The notes under the pieces are model-generated. The model was not told the DNA's origin and searched no databases. It saw only the letters and a program-made list of their open reading frames with translations. A program made the position numbers and the translations under genes. Shown piece after piece: positions 54,501 to 61,359 of a stretch of DNA of 64,000 nt. The first letter of the stretch is position 1. The number at the start of each line of letters is the position of its first letter. The stretch lies in contig JAZNPK010000034.1 of the NCBI GenBank assembly GCA_045589595.1, positions 12,968-76,967 on the forward strand, read 5' to 3'. This stretch comes from SIG77 sp045589595 (GTDB lineage: Bacteria > Verrucomicrobiota > Lentisphaeria > Victivallales > UBA1829).

Positions 54501-55839
54501 GATCCGCAGCTTCGAACTCAGCCCGGAGGCGTTTTGTCAGTTCCGGATCGCCGGCAGAACGGGATTTCGCCCACTTGTTCCAAGTCTCGTTGTAGCGTTT
54601 CCGCGCCGCTTTCAGCGCATCGCCGACAGCTGTTTTGCGGAGGCTGCCCGCATAACTGCCGTCGCAGTAAAAATGGATCTCCCCATCTTCCTGAAGGGCG
54701 ATCTCAAGATCCAGAATGTGTTTGGAGGCGGCAGGGAGCGTGTTCCAGTCGCGGATCAGATCCTGATACTGGGGCTTGAAATTGCCGTAGGAACGGAAAC
54801 GGCGGGGCATGGGGCGGACATATTGCACGACCTGACGGGGGATGACCGTAATGACACCGTCCGCCAGTTCCAGTTTTGTTTTTGCGGGGATGACGCCGCC
54901 CAGCGCACGGGGGACCGTTTCAAAAACAGATCCGGCTGTGATGGGATATTTTGTGGTCTGACCATCGCTCCATGTCATTTCCATGATCAGGGGCTTTTTC
55001 TCTTTTGCGGCAGTTTCGTTCAGGACGATCTGCACGCCCCGTCTTTCACCGGGAGCGGGAACGAGCGAAACCGTTTCCGTGGTCGCCCCTTCCAGTTTCC
55101 GGTTCAGACTGCGGAAGTCTGCAAAGAGGCGCGATGCGGGAAAACTGCGGAGTTCGCCCTGTTCTTCGATCTTCAGATCCGTAACCGCGAATCCGTTGTC
55201 GGAGCGTCCCGCAAAATTGAAGGAACTGACTGCTTCCGTGAAGGGAACAGACAGCATTTCACGGAGTTCCCGGTTGTGTCCCATGTAAACGGTCAGTTTG
55301 CCGTCTCTGACGCGGATGGCGCCTTCCTCCCACATCCGGGGCGAAACAAAGGGGACGGCTGCCGTTTTGCCGCCGACGGAAACGCTGTCGGATGCGATGG
55401 TGACTTTCGTTTTGTTGACCAGGATCAGAAAAGATTTAGCCTCACCGGGAACGGCGGGGGCGGCATTCTGTTTTACATTGCCTTTGGCGTCCCTGATCTC
55501 TTCCTTTGCCGCCACAGGTGCTTTGGAATTGGCAAGAAAATAGGAGAAGGAGAAGGTCACATCTTTCAGATCCGGGACGGCGATCCCTTTTTCATACACC
55601 ACAAAATCCACCGCTTTTTCCGTCGGCTGGGGGTGGATGTTCAACTGCGCGGCGTTCGCCCAGATGGGATCGTTCCGGAGTTGGATGAAGTCATACTGCC
55701 GTGTCGCTCCGGGCGGGAAGTCAACATAATTTCTGAAATTTTCCTCCCAGCAGAATTTTTCTGCTCCGCCACAGGAAAATGCGAGTGAAAACGCAACGGC
55801 TGCCGCGCCGATACCGCACAACAAAGTTTTTTGCCGCAT
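51505..55839 (-). CDS. Very large exported protein, glycoside hydrolase-like, function unknown
   Basis: A 1444-residue protein with a signal peptide (MRQKTLLCGIGAAAVAFSLA); Cys23 in AFSCGG could make it a lipoprotein. Residues 30-240 resemble a LamG/concanavalin-like sandwich. The middle (about 560-830) is a series of beta-domains, including an Ig-like module ('GFYELDVEVTAANDMSILHP'). Residues 830-1200 look like a TIM barrel ('YTYVMIWHESAPHCGIPEEL', 'INWYDSIGIETPSQ', 'LDGCWEFVYRSEHTIGEQKL') with candidate acids. The C-terminal 220 residues look like a sugar-binding sandwich ('EAVGLWVKGNSNWGQIRFII'). Named family not certain. AGAAAGG precedes the ATG, and it is monocistronic with its own promoter and terminator. 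Confidence 0.75.
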   Translation of the reverse strand: MRQKTLLCGIGAAAVAFSLAFSCGGAEKFCWEENFRNYVDFPPGATRQYDFIQLRNDPIWANAAQLNIHPQPTEKAVDFVVYEKGIAVPDLKDVTFSFSYFLANSKAPVAAKEEIRDAKGNVKQNAAPAVPGEAKSFLILVNKTKVTIASDSVSVGGKTAAVPFVSPRMWEEGAIRVRDGKLTVYMGHNRELREMLSVPFTEAVSSFNFAGRSDNGFAVTDLKIEEQGELRSFPASRLFADFRSLNRKLEGATTETVSLVPAPGERRGVQIVLNETAAKEKKPLIMEMTWSDGQTTKYPITAGSVFETVPRALGGVIPAKTKLELADGVITVIPRQVVQYVRPMPRRFRSYGNFKPQYQDLIRDWNTLPAASKHILDLEIALQEDGEIHFYCDGSYAGSLRKTAVGDALKAARKRYNETWNKWAKSRSAGDPELTKRLRAEFEAADQAIKDLPLAVLQKVDFIGNGVAQLKLKENVKSDPRFYTLDLAANPRAKAFADATASSLKAGRQIIGGVPYAVADPLDSADIAICHEAQGASGLTGDEYLGRKPADNFPGAVHFRVPAALYHKAHVIFALDPDPAKDVVLTAKIANFYQDSGVGSNMLADTTIEVENGRIPDSFKQVGTIMLKGRKLPLYSTTIPLNVGKISDAAARKTHLDIDFYGKPFEHHQQWNLSVKPDPYSRSAFNIFAVTLEKMPVLLDFKQASPGNVFTEDEKAVTTVTLKAVAPAAKGKVNWTAKGTDGKVQFKGSRDYSLAKTGDTTEFTIDLKAPVGFYELDVEVTAANDMSILHPARFAILGKNTRITTKQESPYGTWWFFKTHGSPDDFELGGPLLKKAGIRKSTHAPTKEVSEKYDFLCGRTSSTPSIRHFNAETGKFNDVEEMQPDPADPKKKIKVKLTGEEWFVRKMKNDMKDDWGHYTYVMIWHESAPHCGIPEELLNMPLSQKSIEQKEADKIFVAYLKECRRIIKKHFPTLRLQIGNSSSSTGALVRPVRAGADINWYDSIGIETPSQTIPPERLSEVGLQGMRITQDAAKALGKTDGKLKLDGCWEFVYRSEHTIGEQKLAEWYMRDTLISLANDFTLIGPGLFFDCTNAYYNGVWGGSGIVQRAPYVYPKRPYVAYAALTKVLDGAKFVRQIPTGSTTVYALEFKIKNGKTVTAFWAARGNVDLAVVNPSGKALITELYGTESNADGREITVKSGTAVTYVTTEKPLESVKITGRSFPEEEARAAKGTIAGAFDDVEKVTVAPDPDFTTHHTNFLPILKPAEFTAATVNDPEKGKALALTLTADDKYKSKYITEFTTVMLKDPIAIKGEPEAVGLWVKGNSNWGQIRFIIQDAEGEIFKNLSTGKCWGCDIMDWPGELAVNFDGWSFVSAALVKTNLFTTTSPGPVSDQWVSSGGNKKIDFPVKVLGVTVGVNRQKLDLLDFKASDPTLLIQGVAGVEE

Positions 55840-55881
55840 ATTCTTACCTTTCTGTTGGTGTGTATGATCAGTGTTGGCTTA

Positions 55882-55910
55882 TATATATCACCGAATTTAC
55901 AGAATTGCAA
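55882..55910 (-). promoter_or_regulatory. Promoter of the 1444-residue protein gene
   Basis: On the minus strand TTGCAA (55905-55910), 17-base spacer, TATATA (55882-55887). Confidence 0.65.
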
Positions 55911-56034
55911 GTGGTAAAAACTGCGTTGCAGAAAAAAATGAAAAGATGAAGGTGCTTACCTCATTTTTTCTTCGCGAAATCAATCTCTGCGCGGATCTTT
56001 ATCAGCAAGTCGTGCATTTCCTGCGTCCGCGTGC

Positions 56035-56063
56035 TTGACATCGGCGGTTTGTGATGTTATTGT
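56035..56063 (+). promoter_or_regulatory. Promoter of the 56100-61025 operon
   Basis: TTGACA (56035-56040), 17-base spacer, TATTGT (56058-56063) preceded by TGT, 36 bases before the ATG. Confidence 0.75.
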
Positions 56064-56099
56064 AGTCCGCCATGGTCACCAAGTACGAAAGGATTTGCA

Positions 56100-58529
56100 A
56101 TGCGAAGAAAAATATGGGCAATTTTTGCCGCACTGGCAGCCGCCGCAGGGGTTTTTGCCACTGAGCCGCAAGTGATCTTCGATGGTTTTACGCAGAACGC
56201 AACGCCCCGGGATCAGGCGTCGTTCCGGAAATGGTGTAAAAATTTTACCCGCCGTCAGTTATCGGCAGATATCCGGATGAAATTTGACCGCGCCGGGGCA
56301 AAGGCGGATTTGGGTTTCTTTACCTGTGAACTGCTCCGGGACGGCTCACTGAAGATCATATTTCTCCCCGGCAGAACGGAATTGACGCCCGCGCCGCTGG
56401 TGTTGACTTCTCAAGATAAAGTGGATGCCGGCGAAGAATTTGATCTTGCTGTGAATTTCAGCGCGGAACGCCGCCGTTATTCTTTCTATCTCAACGGAAA
56501 ATATCAGAGTGAAAATGCCATCTTCAAGACGCCGGAGACGCTCCGCTGGACAATGCCGGATCTTGCCGCAGTCCCCGGCAAAGTCTCCCGTTTCCGTATT
56601 TATGATGCCGCATTGGAATCGGAGGAACTTACGCCCGCCGGAAAGACGGCTGCCGATTTCGATGTCCTTGCCGCCCGGGCAAAGGCGATCCGGTCCGCCA
56701 ACCCCCATTTGACCGGATGGTGTCGGGAACTTGCCGTCGAAGCCGGTAAATGCAAAACGGAATATACCACCATCGCCCGTTACAAACGGTTGGCGCAGCA
56801 CGTGGAAAACGCAGAAAAAATGGCTGCAGATGCCGCAGCGGGGACCGCACCCGCAGTCGTGTATTCCATGTCGCCCACCTCACAGGAACTGTTGACGCCC
56901 ACCATGCTCCCGAAGAGCGGGAAAATGATTTCAGCGCTGCGCCTTTTTGCGGCGAAGGGGGAATATAAACCCGCCACACTGGCGATCGTTCCCTTTCAGC
57001 CGGTCAGGGATTTCACGCTCCGGATCACGGATCTGAAAAATGAAAAAGGAAATGTTTACAAAGCGTCTGAAATCGAGGTGAAACTCATCAAGCGCTGGTA
57101 TCGCGCCGGCGGCAGTTGGCTGAACTATTTTTCCGACAAACATATCCGTATCCTTGTGCCGGATCTGCTGGTGAATGATGATAAGATCATCCGGGTGGAC
57201 GAGTTCCGCCAGACCAATGAATTTCTCCTCCGCTATCCCGAAGGCGCCCGTTATGCGGACATCAGCCGCGCGGAATATGATCAGACCGAATTCAGCCGCT
57301 TTGATGTGCCGTTCCGGGATGCCGATACGCTCCAGAGTGTGGAACTTAAAGAGGCGGGTCGCAATCAGTTGTATTCCCTCTACTGCCGTATTCCGGAAGA
57401 TCAGGCGGAAGGCATCTATCAGGGCGCGATCGAAATGGTCGTAAACGGCAAAGTCGTCCGGACGATCCCGCTGACGATCAGAGTTCTGCCCTTTGTACTG
57501 CCCCGCCCCAGGACTTATTACGATCTCAACCGCACCTATTTCAGCCACATCAACTCCCCGTGCAGTCAAACGGAAAATCTGTTCCGCAAGTCGTTGAAGT
57601 GTTTTATGAAATACAATCTTATGCACGCGGGGAATTTCACCGCTGCGGCGTGGCAGGTGAAGATCGCGAAGGAAGTCGGTTATCCCATGGACGAGATCGT
57701 GGGGGCGTATATGCTTCCGAAGATGGACGACTGGTACAAAAGTTTCGGCGGGCCCGACAGCCTGATCACAGACGATATGATCCCGCAGCTGGACAGGATC
57801 TTTCTCAAAAAGGTTGCCGCCTCGTTCAAAAAAGTCGGACTCCCTGAAGATACCGTGTGCTATCCGGTCTTCACCAGCGAAAACGATATTTACCGCATCG
57901 TCAAAATGCGCGCGACTCATCCCGCCGACCTTCTGCACAAACATACCCGCGTCAAACGCTTCTCCCACAGTATGACGGAACGCTACATCATCGGCGCCAT
58001 CGATACTGCCGATATGGACTCCAGTTCAAGGATCACCCCGGAACATGCCGATCTCTGGCATGCCGCAGGCGGCCGCATCATGAACTACTCCGAGCCGTTC
58101 CCCGGTCCCGAAAATCCCGCATGGTATCGACGCAAAATCGGTCTTGAGATGTATAAGGCGAATTACGACGGCTATATGATGCACGGATTCCGTTCGCGTC
58201 ATCTCAGCGAATTTCCCGATTGGCCGGAAGATCCCGCATACAAAAATTTCGGCGTGGTCATCCCCGCAAATGACGGGTTCATCGAGCGTATTGCCCTGAT
58301 CGGAACAAGTGAAGCGTTCAATGATGTGCGCTATGCCACCATGCTCTGTCAATTGGCAAAACCCCGTTTGGAATCGCCGCATCTGCCCATCCGCAAAGAG
58401 GCAAAACGCCAGATGGCATGGCTGGAAAAACTGGATGGAAAAACCTATGATATGGATGCGTTCCGCTCCGGATGCGCATTGCGGATCGTTTCCATGCTCC
58501 AACTGATCCGGAATCTGGAGGGAAAATGA
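56100..58529 (+). CDS. Exported LamG + DUF4091-like glycoside hydrolase-fold protein
   Basis: An 809-residue protein with signal peptide MRRKIWAIFAALAAAAGVFA. Residues 24-180 form a LamG/concanavalin-like lectin domain ('FDLAVNFSAERRRYSFYLNG', 'SRFRIYDAALESEELTP'). From about 255 there is a beta-sandwich and barrel arrangement like DUF4091 proteins ('SALRLFAAKGEYKPATLAIV', 'GIYQGAIEMVVNGKVVRTIP', then 'YYDLNRTYFSHINSPCSQTE'). It is expected to bind and perhaps cleave a polysaccharide outside the cytoplasm. AAAGGA precedes the ATG. The stop overlaps the next start (ATGA), giving a coupled operon. Confidence 0.8.
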   Translation: MRRKIWAIFAALAAAAGVFATEPQVIFDGFTQNATPRDQASFRKWCKNFTRRQLSADIRMKFDRAGAKADLGFFTCELLRDGSLKIIFLPGRTELTPAPLVLTSQDKVDAGEEFDLAVNFSAERRRYSFYLNGKYQSENAIFKTPETLRWTMPDLAAVPGKVSRFRIYDAALESEELTPAGKTAADFDVLAARAKAIRSANPHLTGWCRELAVEAGKCKTEYTTIARYKRLAQHVENAEKMAADAAAGTAPAVVYSMSPTSQELLTPTMLPKSGKMISALRLFAAKGEYKPATLAIVPFQPVRDFTLRITDLKNEKGNVYKASEIEVKLIKRWYRAGGSWLNYFSDKHIRILVPDLLVNDDKIIRVDEFRQTNEFLLRYPEGARYADISRAEYDQTEFSRFDVPFRDADTLQSVELKEAGRNQLYSLYCRIPEDQAEGIYQGAIEMVVNGKVVRTIPLTIRVLPFVLPRPRTYYDLNRTYFSHINSPCSQTENLFRKSLKCFMKYNLMHAGNFTAAAWQVKIAKEVGYPMDEIVGAYMLPKMDDWYKSFGGPDSLITDDMIPQLDRIFLKKVAASFKKVGLPEDTVCYPVFTSENDIYRIVKMRATHPADLLHKHTRVKRFSHSMTERYIIGAIDTADMDSSSRITPEHADLWHAAGGRIMNYSEPFPGPENPAWYRRKIGLEMYKANYDGYMMHGFRSRHLSEFPDWPEDPAYKNFGVVIPANDGFIERIALIGTSEAFNDVRYATMLCQLAKPRLESPHLPIRKEAKRQMAWLEKLDGKTYDMDAFRSGCALRIVSMLQLIRNLEGK

Positions 58530-59686
58530 TCATGATGAAAAAATTGATTTTATCGACAGCCCTTGCCGCAACAGCCCTGTTCTTCAGCGCCTGTGCAGGT
58601 GTTACCGTGACGGAAGAAAAAATTGCCGCCGAAGCGAAAAACGAAAAGAATATCATCGACGCCGAATACCGTGATCTGCCCGCCGATTACTGGAATCTTC
58701 TACAGCGCGAACCGGAAAAATGGAACTTCAATTTCCGTCCTTACGACTCCCAGTTCGCAGAGATCCTCTGGAGCGATTCCCAGCTGCAGCGTAATGTTGT
58801 GGTGGGCGCCGATCTGGAAGGAAAACAGCCTACCGCACTGTACGTTTCTTTCAACGATGACGGATTCACTTTGCTGCTGTTTGCTGCCGAGCCGGACACC
58901 GTTGCCGATCTGGAAAAAGGTGCCGCGCGACCCGGCAGCGTCTTTGAATGTTTCTTTATGCCCGGTGACGCAGATTCCCAGAAGTTCGAGCATTACTACC
59001 AGTTTATGTGTCAGGCTGCCAAACCCTGCATCAACGGCGTTTTTCCGTGGATGATGGAAGATGAATTTTTCCGGTCCGTCAAAGACGCGCTGACCGCCGA
59101 AAGCCACGCCCTTTCCAACGGCAACATCATCAAGGTGTTCGTGCCGTGGGAACCGCTGTTCGACAGACTCCCCTTCCTGGGCGGCAAACGGGACAACATC
59201 TGGCGTCTTTCCGTGATCCGCTGGGCATCCAGCGGCGGTCAGACATGGGGCGGTACGGTCCATCAGCAGGGCAAGGCAGGGTATATGCGCTTCCCCGCAT
59301 TTACCGATGCCATGAAAACACGGATCATGAAAAACCTGCTGGTCCGCGGATGGGATGCGTATAAACTCTATCTGCAGAAAGCCATGCTGCAGCCCTCGAT
59401 CCTTCCGGTCAATGCCACACCGTACTATCTCCGCGAACTGAACCGCAATCCTCATACGGAGGTGATCTTTGCTGAAGATATCCCCTTCCGCAAAGCCGTT
59501 ATTGACCCCATGATCGCGGAGATCGACGCATACGGAAAGACCATTGCCCACTTTGAAAAAATGTCCGTTGATGAACAGATCAGGTTCTATCAGATTGCCG
59601 CCCCCCGACTCTATAACGTCAGGTACATCATGCAGCAGGCATACGGTGCGTGGCAGGAAGATCTGCTTTTCGGAAAGGAGAAATAA
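58526..59686 (+). CDS. Lipoprotein with CBM9/DOMON-like sugar-binding fold
   Basis: About 386 residues. A lipoprotein signal is clear: MKKLILSTALAATALFFSAC with Cys as +1 residue. The mature part resembles the CBM9-type domain at the end of the DUF4838 protein ('TALYVSFNDDGFTLLLFAAE', 'VFECFFMPGDADSQKFEHYY', 'DNIWRLSVIRW'). It would sit on a membrane facing outward and hold sugar. ATG 58526 overlaps the preceding stop; ATG 58532 and 58535 are alternatives, and GGAGGG is spaced for the latter two or first. The next gene begins one base after its stop. No named family is certain. Confidence 0.75.
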   Translation: MIMMKKLILSTALAATALFFSACAGVTVTEEKIAAEAKNEKNIIDAEYRDLPADYWNLLQREPEKWNFNFRPYDSQFAEILWSDSQLQRNVVVGADLEGKQPTALYVSFNDDGFTLLLFAAEPDTVADLEKGAARPGSVFECFFMPGDADSQKFEHYYQFMCQAAKPCINGVFPWMMEDEFFRSVKDALTAESHALSNGNIIKVFVPWEPLFDRLPFLGGKRDNIWRLSVIRWASSGGQTWGGTVHQQGKAGYMRFPAFTDAMKTRIMKNLLVRGWDAYKLYLQKAMLQPSILPVNATPYYLRELNRNPHTEVIFAEDIPFRKAVIDPMIAEIDAYGKTIAHFEKMSVDEQIRFYQIAAPRLYNVRYIMQQAYGAWQEDLLFGKEK

Positions 59687-59687
59687 G

Positions 59688-61025
59688 ATGAAAAACTGGA
59701 AAAAATATACGCTGATCCTTTTTGCGTGCATGCCGGTCATACTGGGCGCGGCAGATTACAAAACTCATCAGACAGCGTTCCGGGATGCGATCAAAAAGAA
59801 TCAGATCGAAGCCGTCCGGCAGGAAGCGGAAGCAATGGTGAACCTTTCCAAAGATCCGGCTGCCAATAAAGCACCCCACATGGAACGGACCCTGAACAGC
59901 ATGATCAGCAATCTGAAAGCGAAGCCCCTCTTTCTGCTGGATCTGACAAAAAAGTATTACGATGAACTGATCACGATCCTGCCGGACGGATACAAAAAAG
60001 AAGCCGTCCGGATCGAACGCGCCGTGTTCCTCCATGATCTTGCCCTGCTGGATGATACCGCCCTTGTAAAAGTTTATGATGCCGCTTTGAAGGGGAAGGG
60101 CTTGACCACTGCGGACAAAGTCCGGATCCTGCTGCTGCGCGGAAAAAATTGCACGGATCACAAAGATTTTGCCCGATACCGTGATCAGGCAATGAAGCTC
60201 GCCGGTGACGATCCGGAAGCATTGGCAGCCGTCTATCAGGCGTCTGTTATGAACGGCAGACTGGTCCGCCCCGATGGTCACGAATGGGCACGCCGGATGA
60301 TTGATGACAAACGCGTTCAGCCCGCTCTTTTCGGCACCATCAACAGATCATGCCGCCGCATATTTGCGCCTGTTCTCGGTTTCTCCTATCCGCTGAAGGA
60401 CAGGATCGCGCTGCTGGAATATGCCTTGAGCAAAAAAGGCGTCTGGAAGAATGAAGACCTCTGCTCCATCTATGAACTGCTCAGTATCGCGTTGATGAAT
60501 GAACAGAGTTGGAAGCGTTATTACGCCGATCCGGATCCTGTCGTTCTGAAAAAGGCTTATACCGCCCGTAAAAAACATTTGGAACTTTTTGACCGCACAT
60601 CCGCACCCGATATGAACCGGCTGGTCCCTGCTTATCTGGCTCTTCTGTATGTATCTCTGGTCGCCGACGATCAGAAACAGTTTGAAAGCGATGTCGCCGC
60701 CCTGACAAAAGAATGTGCCGCCGTAAAAGAAAAATGGGGCCCGACTGTGGAAAGTTACCGCGTGGTCTTTGCTTATCGCCAGGAAGATTATCAGAAGGCA
60801 TACGATATTGCAAAAAATATCGATACCAAAACATTCAGACCCGGAGCTGCGGGCAGCGGCTTGTTCATGGACGCGTACGCCCGAAGCGCCTGCGCTCTGG
60901 AATTGTATCCGGAAGCATACGCGCTCAAAGACGAATATGTGAGACTTTGCGTGCCGAACTGGTACTATCAGCAGAAAAACCGTGTGAAAGCGCAATTTGA
61001 AAACATCAAACTGATGTGCAAATGA
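59688..61025 (+). CDS. Exported helical-repeat protein of unknown function
   Basis: A 445-residue protein with signal peptide MKNWKKYTLILFACMPVILG behind AAGGAG. The mature part is almost entirely helical, with TPR-like helix pairs ('LALLDDTALVKVYDAALKGK', 'SYRVVFAYRQEDYQKAYDIA'). No catalytic motif is visible. Third gene of the 56100 operon, so it probably serves as a scaffold or capture partner for the lectin-enzyme and lipoprotein encoded before it. A longer in-frame start at 59544 lies inside the previous gene and is not supported. Confidence 0.72.
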   Translation: MKNWKKYTLILFACMPVILGAADYKTHQTAFRDAIKKNQIEAVRQEAEAMVNLSKDPAANKAPHMERTLNSMISNLKAKPLFLLDLTKKYYDELITILPDGYKKEAVRIERAVFLHDLALLDDTALVKVYDAALKGKGLTTADKVRILLLRGKNCTDHKDFARYRDQAMKLAGDDPEALAAVYQASVMNGRLVRPDGHEWARRMIDDKRVQPALFGTINRSCRRIFAPVLGFSYPLKDRIALLEYALSKKGVWKNEDLCSIYELLSIALMNEQSWKRYYADPDPVVLKKAYTARKKHLELFDRTSAPDMNRLVPAYLALLYVSLVADDQKQFESDVAALTKECAAVKEKWGPTVESYRVVFAYRQEDYQKAYDIAKNIDTKTFRPGAAGSGLFMDAYARSACALELYPEAYALKDEYVRLCVPNWYYQQKNRVKAQFENIKLMCK

Positions 61026-61157
61026 GTTGACGGATCACCGCCGTTCTTCTCTGCAGAAATCACGGTGTGTTACCGTTCCGGAGGGATATCGTCATCATGG
61101 CTGAAAACAAACTGGATATCCGGTGATTTTCCATCTTACTCAATCAGAATTTGATAA

Positions 61158-61301
61158 ATGAACAAAAAAATGTTTCTATCGCTGTTTTTCATTATCGCCG
61201 CGGTGCTTTCTGCCGGATGCATCAACACGCCCGCTGATGCACTTTCCACAGTACGCAATCGTGGCGTCCTGCATCGCTTTTGCGTTCATGGGCGTATATA
61301 A
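61158..61301 (+). pseudogene. Truncated lipoprotein gene (5' end only)
   Basis: ATG 61158 opens a 47-codon frame, MNKKMFLSLFFIIAAVLSAG, with Cys next, a textbook lipoprotein signal peptide. After about ten further residues (INTPADALST) the frame runs into sequence that reads better in another frame and stops at TAA 61299-61301. In the second frame (61237-61395) a hydrophobic stretch 'QYAIVASCIAFAFMGVYNLK' looks like the C-terminal end of a membrane protein. The two fragments seem to have been joined by a deletion or insertion near 61235. No ribosome-binding site was obvious. Confidence 0.5.
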
Positions 61302-61359
61302 CCTCAAGTTCTCCACGAAAATCTTCTCAGGGAACAAGTTTTTCAGATTCGGCAGTATA

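Noticed and set aside
53050..55788. 912-residue plus-strand frame
   Set aside because: Shadow of the 1444-residue gene; no family features, and Cys/Phe/His-rich composition typical of antisense reading.
61085..61131. Nine-codon frame after the 59688 gene with a GGAGG-like signal
   Set aside because: Too short and without context; likely chance.
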